48,384 bases of DNA from an uncultured Alistipes sp. (GCA_947177225.1 CAMWTS010000016.1:1-48384), one strand, 5' to 3'. Shown: positions 1 to 8,813, counted from the stretch's first letter. Notes: generated by a model not told the origin, from the sequence alone. Made by a program: numbers and translations.

Positions 1-142
1 GCGGGAGTATATTGGACGGAGTCAAATTCGAATAAGTGAGCGTAATGCCAAATTTATTTGGTCATTACCGAGCGGGAGTATATTGGACGGAGTCAAATTC
101 GAATAAGTGAGCGTAATGCCAAATTTTATTCGGGCATTACCC
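1..142. repeat. Tandem direct repeat, two copies of about 71 bp
   Basis: Two adjacent copies (1-71 and 72-142) are identical for about the first 55 bases and then diverge slightly. The second half of each copy is a palindrome: GTAATGCC pairs with GGTCATTAC (one bulge) in copy 1 and with GGCATTAC in copy 2. The repeat lies beyond the 3' end of the leftward yidD gene, so these hairpins could end that transcript, but there is no clear T-run. The array may continue outside the window. A small CTGC/GCAG hairpin follows at 142-154, and then GCCTTTTGACTAAAA, which resembles the 3' end of the family A repeats. I see nothing else in 173-316. Confidence 0.85.
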
Positions 143-316
143 TGCGAAAGCAGGCTAACGCCTTTTGACTAAAACGATGCGCGAGGGTTCGGGCAGGCAT
201 CTCCATCGGTGCCATGTCGGCGCAGGGGAGAGATGAGCGACGTGAATGCTGCGAAGGGAGTAATGCTCTTGAATGGGCAGACCTTGCCGTGATATGGCTG
301 AGACGATGTGAACTTG

Positions 317-577
317 CTATGGCACAGGATCGTAACCGCTGCCGCCCCACGGGTGGCAGCGCAACAGCCGACGGACGGTGAGCCACGTGCCTTTTATCAG
401 CCCGTGCTTGCGCAATGCCTCCAATGCGTATTGCGAGCAGGTGGGTGTAAAGCGGCACGAGGGCGGTTTGAGCGGCGATATGCAATACTGATAGAATCTG
501 ACGAGCACGATCAGCGGCAATGCCGTCATGCGCTTACAGCTTTGCCACAATCTCCGAAAGAATCTTCGTGACAGCAT
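317..577 (-). CDS. yidD: YidD, membrane protein insertion efficiency factor
   Basis: Small basic membrane-associated protein thought to assist YidC/Sec insertion of inner-membrane proteins. The 86-residue product shows the family core: RFYQ..ISPL, the Cys-rich [15 protein letters not shown], the IKGTWL stretch and the C-terminal [13 protein letters not shown]. The start is uncertain. Initiation at 577 overlaps rnpA by 44 nt and gives an amphipathic Arg-rich N-terminus, while an internal ATG at 529 lies 4 nt after the rnpA stop and gives a 70-residue protein nearer the length I expect in Bacteroidota. Adjacency to rnpA is conserved across bacteria. It is the last gene of the leftward array. 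Confidence 0.93.
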   Translation of the reverse strand: MLSRRFFRRLWQSCKRMTALPLIVLVRFYQYCISPLKPPSCRFTPTCSQYALEALRKHGLIKGTWLTVRRLLRCHPWGGSGYDPVP

Positions 578-905
578 TTTCTATTGTTTTGTATTCGAGA
601 GCCTGCTTTGACGAGTAGATCAGTGCCATATTGACTCTGTGTCCCGCGGCGGCATCGTGGAGCGGCTGTTTGTTCAGGCGGTAGGCCTCTTTGGTGCGGC
701 GGCGCAGCAGGTTGCGCTTGACGGCGCGTTTGTGCATGCGTTTAGGCACCGTGAACATCACTTCGACAGATGGCTCGGCCGACGCCTCTGCAAGGACGAC
801 ATAACGGAACGGATAGACGAATCCCGACTCGCCGTCGGCAAACAGACGGCGCACGGCGGCGAGCGAACGCAATCGCTCGTTGTGCGGCAGAGTGCGGTTG
901 GTCAT
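534..905 (-). CDS. rnpA: Ribonuclease P protein component
   Basis: Protein subunit that binds the RNase P RNA and helps process tRNA 5' leaders. The diagnostic basic helix [18 protein letters not shown] (the RNR motif) is present, preceded by [11 protein letters not shown] chose the ATG at 905 ([12 protein letters not shown], 123 residues) because family members begin just before the NERL-like segment. An upstream in-frame ATG at 932 would add nine unconserved residues. It lies between hemD and yidD. The usual neighbour rpmH is not upstream, so the classic rpmH-rnpA pair is split here. Confidence 0.95.
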   Translation of the reverse strand: MTNRTLPHNERLRSLAAVRRLFADGESGFVYPFRYVVLAEASAEPSVEVMFTVPKRMHKRAVKRNLLRRRTKEAYRLNKQPLHDAAAGHRVNMALIYSSKQALEYKTIENAVTKILSEIVAKL

Positions 906-974
906 CTTCGTTAGAGGGCTGTATTGTAGCAACGGACGGAGACGGCTTGCCCTCCCCGTCCGCTTTGGTTGTAA

Positions 975-1832
975 CTATTTCTTGGCGGTGCTTGTGCGCA
1001 CGCGGCTTTTCTTGGCCAGCTTCGATTGCTGTGCGCGGATAAACTCCTCGCGTTCGGCATCTTCCTTGTGCTCGACATCGGTCAGATCGGCTCCGCTGGC
1101 CACGTTGTTGCAGTAGATGTCGAGTGCCTTGACCATCGACGGGGCGGCCGGAGTGGGGGCACTGGCCTTGACGTGCATGCCTGCGGCCGTAGCGGCTCGC
1201 AGCGTGGCGTCGCCGAAAGTGGCTATCGAAGGAAGGTCGTCGACGTTGAAGTTGTCGGCCAACGCCTTTACGTCGGAGGGCGAGTATACGGCGATGATGT
1301 CGTAGCCGGCCGGCTTCAATTCGCTCATGTCGGCAGCCACGGTGCGTGCGAATACCACCGGATCGAACGAGAGTTTGAGCTTGGTCAGCGTCTCCGGCAA
1401 TTCGGGCTTGTGGGGCTCGCTCAGCGCCAGCAGGAAACGTTCGTCCTTGTGCTTTACGATAAGCTCCAACAGCGAGGTGAAGGTGCCGTCGGCGAACGAG
1501 ATCTTGCGTTTGCGGTAGACGATGTATTTTTGCAGATAGAGGGCTACGGCCTCCGTGTTGCAGATATACTTCATGGTCTCCGGAACGGTGATACGCGCCT
1601 CCTCGCAGATGTGGAAGAAGCTGTCGACGGTTGTTCGCGACGAAAATATTACGGCCGTATGATCGAGTATCTCCACGCGTTGTGCACGAAACTCTTTCAA
1701 CGACACACCGACTACGCGTATAAGGGGCTTGTAATCGATCTCCAATTCGTGTCTTTGCGAGAAGTCGTAGAAGGGCGACTTCTCCAATATGGCAGGCTTG
1801 GGCTGCGAAACCAATATGCGATTTACTTTCAA
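975..1832 (-). CDS. hemD: Uroporphyrinogen-III synthase, Bacteroidota type
   Basis: Cyclises hydroxymethylbilane to uroporphyrinogen III in tetrapyrrole (haem, sirohaem, cobalamin) synthesis. The 285-residue protein begins KVNRILVSQPKP and carries VIFSSRTTVDSFF, VYSPSDVKAL and the late APTPAAPSMVKALD segment of the HemD fold. No ATG suits the start: TTG at 1830-1832 sits about 7 nt after a CGGAG ribosome-binding sequence and matches the family N-terminus, whereas the longer open frame to 1934 adds unrelated residues. After the HemD domain comes a tail of about 40 residues rich in Lys, Glu and Arg. The position between DUF4271 and rnpA is, from memory, typical of Bacteroidota. Confidence 0.9.
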   Translation of the reverse strand: MKVNRILVSQPKPAILEKSPFYDFSQRHELEIDYKPLIRVVGVSLKEFRAQRVEILDHTAVIFSSRTTVDSFFHICEEARITVPETMKYICNTEAVALYLQKYIVYRKRKISFADGTFTSLLELIVKHKDERFLLALSEPHKPELPETLTKLKLSFDPVVFARTVAADMSELKPAGYDIIAVYSPSDVKALADNFNVDDLPSIATFGDATLRAATAAGMHVKASAPTPAAPSMVKALDIYCNNVASGADLTDVEHKEDAEREEFIRAQQSKLAKKSRVRTSTAKK

Positions 1833-1906
1833 CTTACAACTCCGTTTTAAATTAAAAATACTCTGTTGCGACCTTTGGCCGTCGACCGACTCCGATCGCC
1901 TGTCGC

Positions 1907-2791
1907 CTATTGCAGATCGGCTGCGATGAGACATATCAGACTAATGGGCAACGCTATGACACTGCAAAGGTACAAAAACCAATACAAAATAGAAATTTTT
2001 TTGCTCGTAAAGAACATAAAAGTCTCTTTGAGGTATAGTATGCAGACAAATCCTATGCCCATGGCGGATATTATGACCCATATGGACGATATGCCGCCGC
2101 GGCCGAGCAACATCGTGGCCGACAGCGGAAACAGCATCAGCGCTCCGGCCGAGAAGAAGATGTAGGCTATGTTGCCGAGCCGTTTGACATCGGCATCGCG
2201 GCATACCCACGCTATGGTTCTGTGCAACAGCAGCTGCCACATTATGATGGTCGCTATGGCTGCCGTGGCTGTCAGCGGTGCCGTCGATCGAATCACGTCC
2301 GGAATGGCTGCTGCGGCATCGGCATCGAGAATCAGATCGACCGCCTTGACCGCGACGACGCCTGTGAGCAGTGTGCTGAAAAGCGTGATGCCGCCCATGA
2401 GTCTTGTTATGATTGCACTGTCGGGTTCATCGATGATCGAAGGGTCGGCTCCGCCGCTGTGGAATACGGCTCCTATTATTGCACGCATGTGTGCTGACGA
2501 ACGCAGCAGGATCGCAAGATAGGCCGTGACAAGCACCAGCACCGATGTCTGAAACGCTATGGTGTCGGTCAGACGGGGCTGCTGCTCGGCGACGTATGTC
2601 GCGCTTGTAGCAGCCACGCACTCCATGCCGAAGACCTCTGCCGGCGCGGCTTGCCGCCATGCCAGCTCCTCGGCTGTGGGCAGTGCCTGTCCCGACATGA
2701 TCTCCGCGTCGCGGCCGAAGATGTCGACGGCCGAGATTGCGGGAAGTGTGCCGACCGTGGCAGCAGATATGTCTGGCTGCGTTCTATTCAT
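1907..2791 (-). CDS. DUF4271 multi-pass membrane protein
   Basis: Bacteroidota membrane protein of unknown function, 294 residues. After a soluble N-terminal stretch of about 80 residues there are five or six hydrophobic segments (about 83-98, 135-152, 172-190, 205-228, 234-252, 268-290). The C-terminal FFTSKKISILYWFLYLC followed by IALPISLI is the DUF4271 hallmark. Its start overlaps the end of the sensor kinase gene by 8 nt, so translation is probably coupled. It lies upstream of hemD, an order I associate with this phylum. No function can be assigned. Confidence 0.88.
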   Translation of the reverse strand: MNRTQPDISAATVGTLPAISAVDIFGRDAEIMSGQALPTAEELAWRQAAPAEVFGMECVAATSATYVAEQQPRLTDTIAFQTSVLVLVTAYLAILLRSSAHMRAIIGAVFHSGGADPSIIDEPDSAIITRLMGGITLFSTLLTGVVAVKAVDLILDADAAAAIPDVIRSTAPLTATAAIATIIMWQLLLHRTIAWVCRDADVKRLGNIAYIFFSAGALMLFPLSATMLLGRGGISSIWVIISAMGIGFVCILYLKETFMFFTSKKISILYWFLYLCSVIALPISLICLIAADLQ

Positions 2792-4034
2792 TGTCTTGCA
2801 GACGTTTGAGCGTTACGCGAATGGTCGTGCCCTTGCCCGGTTCCGATCGCACGACGGCTATCTTGCCGCTGTGATACTCCTCGACGATGCGGCGCGAGAG
2901 CGACAATCCGAGTCCCCACCCGCGTGTCTTGGTAGTGAATCCGGGGGCGAATATCTTGTTCCAGTTGCTTTTGGGAATGCCCTTGCCCGTGTCGCGCACC
3001 TCTACGTAGACGCCATGGTCGTTTTCGCCCACGAAGACATCGATGCAGCCGTGTCCCTGCAATGCGTCGAGCGCGTTTTTGAGCAGGTTCTCGATGACCC
3101 ATTCGAAGAGTGCCGCATTGATTTGGGCGCGTATCGGTGCGATGGCCAGTCCGTTGTAGGTGAGTGTGACGTTGCGCGGTATGCGCTTGCGGAAATACAT
3201 TACCGTGTCGCCCACCACTTCGTTGATGTTGGAGGCGGTGAGCATGGTCTCCGAGCCGATTTTGGAGAAGCGGTCGACGATCTTCATCAGATGTGCCAGA
3301 TCCTTGCTCATCTCGTCGACGGCCATCGGATCTACCGGCTGGCTTCGCAGATACTCCACCCAGCCCAGCAGCGACGAGGTCGGCGTGCCCAGCTGGTGAG
3401 CGGTCTCCTTGGCCAGACCAACCCACACGCGATTCTGCTCGTTTTGTCGTGTCGACGAGAATGCTATGTAGGTGAATGCTGCGAATATGAGTATGATGAG
3501 CAGCTGCACGTAGGGGAAATAGATGAGCGAGTCGACGGGCGACTGCGTTATGTACTCCATGAATCGCGAGTGTCCGTAGTAGATCGTATAGTAGCGGTTG
3601 GAGAAGTTGTAGCGGACGATGATGGGTTTGTTGCTGTCGGCCATGCGCTCGATAGCGCGGCGCAACTCCTCCTGCTCGGAGGTGATGGAGGCCGGCAGGT
3701 TGGAGGCCACGACGTTGAGATACTCGTCGGTGATGACGAACGGCACGCTGGTGTGGCGCACCAGATTGGCGAACAGATCGGAGTTGTAGACCAGTTCGCC
3801 GTATATGTTGTTGGTCGAACGCAATATGTCAGCCCACAGCTCCACGCCGTTGCGCTCGGCGGCGCGCAGCTCCTCGATCGTGCGCTCCTCGTTGCGATGC
3901 AGCTCGGAGGTTACCATGGAGGTGTATAAGACCGACAGTGCGGCTATTACCAGACCGATGATGATGACCGCGGTGCGTCGTCTGGTGGAGAAGATCTTTC
4001 TCGACAGATCGAGTTTGCTGAAAAATCGGCGCAT
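2784..4034 (-). CDS. Membrane sensor histidine kinase, no adjacent response regulator
   Basis: 416 residues. TM1 is at about 22-42, a periplasmic sensor region at about 43-170 and TM2 at about 172-192. The cytoplasmic core follows: H-box with H213 in KETAHQLGTPTSSLLGW, N-box ENLLKNALDA (about 316-325), G1 DTGKGIP (348-354) and G2 GWGLGLSLS (372-380). The H-box reads HQLGTP instead of the usual H-E/D-xx-x-P form, a variant I know from orphan Bacteroidota kinases. No response regulator is encoded nearby. It starts 15 nt after the S41 protease gene, so it is probably co-transcribed with it. The signal sensed is unknown. Confidence 0.9.
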   Translation of the reverse strand: MRRFFSKLDLSRKIFSTRRRTAVIIIGLVIAALSVLYTSMVTSELHRNEERTIEELRAAERNGVELWADILRSTNNIYGELVYNSDLFANLVRHTSVPFVITDEYLNVVASNLPASITSEQEELRRAIERMADSNKPIIVRYNFSNRYYTIYYGHSRFMEYITQSPVDSLIYFPYVQLLIILIFAAFTYIAFSSTRQNEQNRVWVGLAKETAHQLGTPTSSLLGWVEYLRSQPVDPMAVDEMSKDLAHLMKIVDRFSKIGSETMLTASNINEVVGDTVMYFRKRIPRNVTLTYNGLAIAPIRAQINAALFEWVIENLLKNALDALQGHGCIDVFVGENDHGVYVEVRDTGKGIPKSNWNKIFAPGFTTKTRGWGLGLSLSRRIVEEYHSGKIAVVRSEPGKGTTIRVTLKRLQDNE

Positions 4035-4049
4035 ATCCGATGTGGTTTA

Positions 4050-5759
4050 TCAATGTTTCGGCAGATCCTGCTCGGTGAGTATGCGTTGCATCTCCTCTCT
4101 GTCGCTGAGCAGCTCGATGGCTTTCAGTACGACTTCGTCGTCGGTGAGCGAGTGCTCTATCACTCCGCGCTGGTAGGCGTAGCGCAATACGATCTCGGCG
4201 TTGATGGCGTCGATGATCTCGCGACGGTATGTCTCCAAGTTGGATTGCTTGTCGTCTTTGACGAGTGCCTCTATGGCAGCCACATGCTCTTCGAGCGTGC
4301 GGTCGTAGAGGTCGGCCTTGGCCGCCTGACGCAGTGCGGCCAGTGCGTGGCGCGTCTGTGACTCGTAGGGCACATCTTTCTGCTCGATGAAGGCCTTGAA
4401 ATCGTCGTAATCGGCTTCGTCGATCGAGAACGTGCGAACGTCGATCGGCCGGTCGGCATTGCGGCGCATGTAGTCGTCTGCCCAGTCCTCCATGTAGCCC
4501 ATGGCGTAGAGCGTCAGGGCGAAGCGGCTTACGTAGTTGGGTTCGAGTTTTATGTCGGGAACGATGCCTCCGCCGTCGTATACCTTGCGTCCGGCATCGG
4601 TGCGGTATTCGCGAATGAGCGAATCGGGGACTATGCCGGCACGTCCGTCGGCATCGCGCTCGGAGTAGTTGACGGCCTGTATGCAACGTCCCGAAGGTAT
4701 GTAATATTTGGCCGTTGTGAGTTTAAGATAGGAGTTGTAGCCCAGATAACGTGTTCCCTGCACCAGTCCTTTGCCATAGCTGCGCTGGCCGATGATGACG
4801 GCACGATCCCTGTCCTGCAACGCACCTGCGAGGATCTCCGACGACGAGGCCGTCGATCCGTTTATCAGTACGGCGAGGGGAAGGTCGGCCGCTATGGGGT
4901 CGTTGGCAGTGAGGTAGGTCTGTCGCGACAGCGAGTCGCGCCCCATGGTCGATACTATCTCGGTACCCTTGGGCAGGAACAGCGACGCTATTTTGACCGC
5001 CTCCTGCATGATGCCGCCGCCGTTGGAGCGATAGTCGAGTATGAGTGCCTGCAAGTCGCCTTCGCGTTGCAGACGCTCCAATGCCTCGCGCAGCTGGTCG
5101 TAGCACCCTTCGGTGAAGTCGCTGTGCTGTATATAGCCTATGCCGTCGGCCACATAGCCCGAATAGGGTATGCTCGGTATGGCTATGCGCTCGCGGCGCA
5201 TGGTGAGAGTGTCGCGGCTGCCGTCGAGCATTCGCTCGACCACGACCGTGACCTCGGTGTCGGCGTCGCCTTTGAGCCGTGAGCTGACATCGTCGGGCGA
5301 GAAGCCCTTGGCGTCGGCTCCGTCGATGGCCAGTATCTTGTCGCCTATGCGTATTCCGGCGCGATCGGCCGGCGAGCCTTCATACGGCTGTGCGAAGATG
5401 ATGTAGTCGCCCTTCTTGCGAATGAGCGAGCCCACGCCGCCGTATTTGCCCGTGGTCATCACCTCGAAGTTCGACATCTTGTCTTCGGTCAGATACTCCG
5501 TGTAGGGGTCGAGAGCGGCAACCATGCCCTCGGCCGAATATTCGAGCAGTCGGTCGGCATCGATCTTGTCGACATATTGGGTCGAAAGATCGCGCAGCAT
5601 GTTGATTAAAATCTCGGTATTGCGTCCCAGAGCGAAGTCGCTGTCGCCTCTTTGCTGGCATGCGCCCCGCGACGGCACGATTACGGCAGCCGTCACGATT
5701 GCGGCGATTGCCGTGGCCGAAGCCCTGCTCCGAAACATATCGAAAAAATTACTTCTCAT
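4050..5759 (-). CDS. S41 family C-terminal processing protease (CtpA/Prc type)
   Basis: Periplasmic serine protease that trims or degrades envelope proteins; 569 residues. An N-terminal hydrophobic signal (about 13-30) is followed by a PDZ domain with GGVGSLIRKKGDYI and AGIRIGDKILAIDG (about 107-147) and then the S41 catalytic domain. NGSTASSSEI puts the nucleophile at S305 and GQRSYGKGLVQ puts the general base at K330, the 25-residue spacing of the Ser/Lys dyad. The start at 5759 overlaps the upstream gene by 11 nt; an internal ATG at 5738 would also leave an intact signal peptide. It sits directly upstream of the sensor kinase gene. Confidence 0.95.
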   Translation of the reverse strand: MRSNFFDMFRSRASATAIAAIVTAAVIVPSRGACQQRGDSDFALGRNTEILINMLRDLSTQYVDKIDADRLLEYSAEGMVAALDPYTEYLTEDKMSNFEVMTTGKYGGVGSLIRKKGDYIIFAQPYEGSPADRAGIRIGDKILAIDGADAKGFSPDDVSSRLKGDADTEVTVVVERMLDGSRDTLTMRRERIAIPSIPYSGYVADGIGYIQHSDFTEGCYDQLREALERLQREGDLQALILDYRSNGGGIMQEAVKIASLFLPKGTEIVSTMGRDSLSRQTYLTANDPIAADLPLAVLINGSTASSSEILAGALQDRDRAVIIGQRSYGKGLVQGTRYLGYNSYLKLTTAKYYIPSGRCIQAVNYSERDADGRAGIVPDSLIREYRTDAGRKVYDGGGIVPDIKLEPNYVSRFALTLYAMGYMEDWADDYMRRNADRPIDVRTFSIDEADYDDFKAFIEQKDVPYESQTRHALAALRQAAKADLYDRTLEEHVAAIEALVKDDKQSNLETYRREIIDAINAEIVLRYAYQRGVIEHSLTDDEVVLKAIELLSDREEMQRILTEQDLPKH

Positions 5760-6225
5760 CGAATTTACTGTTAAATATGTACCCGTCGAGTCTGTATGCT
5801 ATGCGTGCCACTGCGCGGCGTATGCCCTCGATCTCCAACCCCGATCCGGTGTCGCGAACCGTGATATCGTCCTCGAACAGCAGCGACAGCCGCTTGATGA
5901 ATCCCTCGCCGCGGAATGTCATCTCGCCGTCGCGCTCGCCCGTGAGACGGAAGCCCTGCGCCAGAAACGCCCGTATGATAAGCTCGCGGTCGCGTGCCAC
6001 GCTGCCGCCGATGCGCTTGCGCATGAATCCGAACATCGGATACGCAGCTGCCAGTACGACGAAAGCTGCCATCATAAGCATGCCGCGCTGCGATTGCAGC
6101 ACTACTTTCATCATCTGCCACGGGTGTTCGGCAAACGATCCGCTCCAATACATGAGCCACACGATGGCTACATATAAAACGCACAGCCATGCGAAATATT
6201 TCAAAGCTCTTACGAAGTATTTCAT
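5749..6225 (-). CDS. Conserved hypothetical protein with two TM segments
   Basis: 158 residues, not recognised as a named family. The N-terminal half has two hydrophobic segments (about 10-28 and 50-70) joined by a short loop. A basic stretch (MRKRIGG) is followed by a soluble C-terminal domain of about 85 residues with alternating polar and hydrophobic segments (GFRLTGERDGEMTFRGEG, ITVRDTGSGLEIEG). Charge distribution suggests a cytoplasmic C-terminal domain. It overlaps the S41 gene start and lies 87 nt after ispH. The real coding status is supported by its place in the array and by coherent topology. Confidence 0.75.
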   Translation of the reverse strand: MKYFVRALKYFAWLCVLYVAIVWLMYWSGSFAEHPWQMMKVVLQSQRGMLMMAAFVVLAAAYPMFGFMRKRIGGSVARDRELIIRAFLAQGFRLTGERDGEMTFRGEGFIKRLSLLFEDDITVRDTGSGLEIEGIRRAVARIAYRLDGYIFNSKFDEK

Positions 6226-6312
6226 ATCTGACGATCTGTTATGTGTCGAATAAAAAGTATGGTCTTGTCGGGCATAGCCTCATCGTCTCGAAGAGGCTGT
6301 CTGCCGACCGGG

Positions 6313-7182
6313 TTACAGGCGGTCGAGTCGCTGCAAATCCTCCTTGACGCGCTGCATCAGCCAGCCGGGGGTCGATGTGGCGCCGCAAATGCCCACCGAC
6401 TCGGCCGAATCGAACCATTCGCTGCGAAGCTCCGCCCCCTCTTCTATATTATAGGAGCGGGGATTGGCCGTCCGGCACACCTCGAACAGCACGCGGCCGT
6501 TGCTCGACTTGCGGCCGCAGACGAAGACGACCACGTCGACGCTGCGGGCGAATCGCTCCAAGTGCGACTCGCGGTTGGCCACCTGACGGCATATCGTGTC
6601 GTCGATGGTGACGGCCTGAGGGTCGTCGGCGCGCGAGCGTATCTGCTCGCCAAGGCGGTTGAACAGCTCGATGCTCTGCGTGGTCTGCGACAGGAAGTAT
6701 ATCGGGCGGGTGAAATCGAGTGCATCGAGATCGCCTGCCGATTCGACGACCGTCACCCGGTCGTCGACCTGTCCCGTAAGCCCCACCACCTCGGCGTGGC
6801 CGCGTTTGCCCAGAAGCACCACTTGTCCGCCCGTACGACACATCTTTTCGTATGCCGCTTTGACGCGTCGTTGCAGGCGCGCCACCACCGGGCAGGTGGC
6901 ATCGACGGTCGATATGCCCAGCCGTTCGGCCTCGACATATGTCGACGGCGGCTCTCCGTGGGCGCGTATGAGCAGAGTCTTGCCGCACAGATGCGGCATG
7001 TCGTCGTGCGATACGCTGTGCAGTCCCAGCTGCTCCAACCGCTGTACCTCGACGCGGTTGTGGACGATGTCGCCGAGCGAATAGACCTCGCCGCCGCAGC
7101 GTTGCAATGCCGCCTCGGCCTCCTCTATGGCGCGTACCACTCCGAAGCAGAACCCCGAATCGCTGTCGATTACGATCTTCAT
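6313..7182 (-). CDS. ispH: 4-hydroxy-3-methylbut-2-enyl diphosphate reductase
   Basis: Last enzyme of the MEP isoprenoid pathway, an Fe-S reductase that makes IPP and DMAPP from HMBPP. The 289 residues hold the three cluster cysteines C12 (SGFCFGVVRA), C97 (DATCPVV) and C198 (DDTICRQV). Substrate residues are also visible: H41 (IVHN), H75 (RAHG), H129 and E131 (KRGHAEV) and the SSNG motif at about 226-229. Length and order match IspH throughout. It starts 11 nt after cmk, a pairing also seen in other bacteria as cmk-ispH. Confidence 0.98.
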   Translation of the reverse strand: MKIVIDSDSGFCFGVVRAIEEAEAALQRCGGEVYSLGDIVHNRVEVQRLEQLGLHSVSHDDMPHLCGKTLLIRAHGEPPSTYVEAERLGISTVDATCPVVARLQRRVKAAYEKMCRTGGQVVLLGKRGHAEVVGLTGQVDDRVTVVESAGDLDALDFTRPIYFLSQTTQSIELFNRLGEQIRSRADDPQAVTIDDTICRQVANRESHLERFARSVDVVVFVCGRKSSNGRVLFEVCRTANPRSYNIEEGAELRSEWFDSAESVGICGATSTPGWLMQRVKEDLQRLDRL

Positions 7183-7193
7183 GCCGCGGCAGG

Positions 7194-7895
7194 TTATCTG
7201 GTTACCGCTTCGGCGAATCTATCCATAAACCACGCCATCTGCTCCTCGACGCTCATGTGCGAGTTGTCGAGCACGATGGCATCGTCGGCCTGACGCAGAG
7301 GCGATATGGCGCGCGACATGTCGGCATGGTCGCGTTTGACGACGTTGTCGTATACCTCGTCGAACGAAACCTTGTCGCCTTTGGCCTGCAACTCCTGGTA
7401 GCGGCGTTCGGCTCTGACTTTCGGATCGGCCGTCATGAATATCTTCAATTCGGCGTCGGGGAAGACCACCGTGCCTATGTCGCGACCGTCCATCACCACG
7501 CCTTTCGAGCGTCCCATGGCCTGCTGCATCGCCACCAGCTTGCGGCGTACCTCGGCTATCGAGCTGACCGCACTGACGCAGTTGCTGATCTCGATGGTGC
7601 GGATTTTGCCCTCGACCAGCGTGCCGTCGACATAGATGTCGCTGGCTCCGCGTGACGGGTTGAAGCGGAAGTCGATCGATATTTTGTCGAGCAGTTCCAC
7701 GACTCTCTCCTCGTCGACCATGCCCGAGCGAATGGCTCCGTGCTCGGCGGCATAGAGCGTGACGGCGCGATACATTGCGCCCGTGTCGATGAATATATAA
7801 CCCAGACGGGCGGCGATGGCTTTGGCGAAGGTGCTTTTGCCGCACGACGAAAATCCGTCGATGGCTATTATTATTTTCTTATCTGTATTTGACAT
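7194..7895 (-). CDS. cmk: Cytidylate kinase
   Basis: Phosphorylates CMP and dCMP with ATP. 233 residues with the P-loop DGFSSCGKSTFAKAIA near the N-terminus, YIFIDTGAMYRAVTL (the nucleotide-binding DTGAMYRA motif), GRDIGTVVFPDA in the middle, and RAERRYQEL in the lid region. The start, MSNTDKK, lies 1 nt after the lysE-like stop codon, so the two genes are almost certainly co-transcribed. Confidence 0.97.
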   Translation of the reverse strand: MSNTDKKIIIAIDGFSSCGKSTFAKAIAARLGYIFIDTGAMYRAVTLYAAEHGAIRSGMVDEERVVELLDKISIDFRFNPSRGASDIYVDGTLVEGKIRTIEISNCVSAVSSIAEVRRKLVAMQQAMGRSKGVVMDGRDIGTVVFPDAELKIFMTADPKVRAERRYQELQAKGDKVSFDEVYDNVVKRDHADMSRAISPLRQADDAIVLDNSHMSVEEQMAWFMDRFAEAVTR

Positions 7896-7896
7896 A

Positions 7897-8715
7897 TCAG
7901 TGCTTGATTAGAACCGAGATTAACGTGTAGAATCCCAATATTCCGATGATGATGCCTGCCACGTGATTGATGGTCAGCATGTGGCGCGGACGGAATCCGC
8001 GGCGGAACATGTTGATGACGAATGTAAGGAAGAACCACCACAATACCGCACCGCACAGAAATCCGGTGATTACCATCACGTCGCGTGTGATGCGCGGTAG
8101 AGTGTGGCCGTCGCTTATGACTATATTGGCATCGGTGGCGACTGTCTCCGTCGGCAGGACGGCTTCGCCCTGCAACTCCCGATAGGATTCGTCTCTGGGG
8201 CTCGACTCCGTCTGCACGATATTCTCTCCCGTAGAGATCTTCTCCGCCGCTTCGATTCTGATGCTCGAAGACTGCGGGCTCAGATCGATGTTGAACATGG
8301 TGAAGAATGCCAGAATATAGGGAATGACAACCACGAAATTGGCCAGCGTAAAACCGAACATCGAGCCGAAGTCCTGCCACAGATTGGTCTTGCCGGCTCT
8401 GTTCTTGCGTATCTGCGGAACGGGATTCTTGAAGAAGATGAAGAATCCGACGATGATTACGAATATGCCGCCGCATATCTGTATCGTGGTGTCGTAACGG
8501 TCGATTTGCGACTTCAAAAGCGCATAGACCGTAAACGACAGTATGGCCATAAGCGTGTCGGCACATGCGATGCCCAGTCCCGACATCATGCCTGACATGC
8601 GCCCCTTGCTGAGCGTGCGTTGTATGCACAGAACGGCCACGGGTCCTACCGTTACCGAAGATGCCAGACCGACACACATGCCGCTGAGCAGTATTTGCAA
8701 TGCGTCAAGAAACAT
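7897..8715 (-). CDS. LysE-family exporter with an enlarged central loop
   Basis: Probable amino-acid or metabolite exporter, 272 residues. I chose the ATG at 8715 (MFLDALQILLSGMCVGLASS), which gives the expected LysE N-terminus with SVTVGPVAVLCIQRTL; the frame opens further to 8808 but adds a basic, unconserved stretch. Hydrophobic segments lie at about 5-25, 38-55, 65-82 and 107-125, with two more near the C-terminus. About 65 hydrophilic Ser/Glu/Thr-rich residues separate the fourth from the fifth, longer than usual in LysE/RhtB proteins. Substrate unknown. First gene of the leftward array. Confidence 0.82.
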   Translation of the reverse strand: MFLDALQILLSGMCVGLASSVTVGPVAVLCIQRTLSKGRMSGMMSGLGIACADTLMAILSFTVYALLKSQIDRYDTTIQICGGIFVIIVGFFIFFKNPVPQIRKNRAGKTNLWQDFGSMFGFTLANFVVVIPYILAFFTMFNIDLSPQSSSIRIEAAEKISTGENIVQTESSPRDESYRELQGEAVLPTETVATDANIVISDGHTLPRITRDVMVITGFLCGAVLWWFFLTFVINMFRRGFRPRHMLTINHVAGIIIGILGFYTLISVLIKH

Positions 8716-8805
8716 AAACCGTAATTTTTCGCGCGCCTGCCTCCTTTCCGCCGACGGGCGCATCACCCTCGCCGAACCCTTTGCGCAAGGGCGAAATAGC
8801 GACAG

Positions 8806-8813
8806 CAAAGATA
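8806..8813 (-). promoter_or_regulatory. Candidate -7 box for the leftward ten-gene array
   Basis: Read on the minus strand the bases are TATCTTTG, a perfect match to the Bacteroidota -7 consensus TAnnTTTG. It lies about 90 nt upstream of the lysE-like ATG. The matching -33 TTTG box is poor (GCTG at 19 nt), so this is a moderate call. Confidence 0.5.

Noticed and set aside
2559..3929. 456-residue plus-strand frame across the kinase gene
   Set aside because: It runs opposite the sensor kinase and DUF4271 genes, whose motifs are complete; it has no domain of its own.
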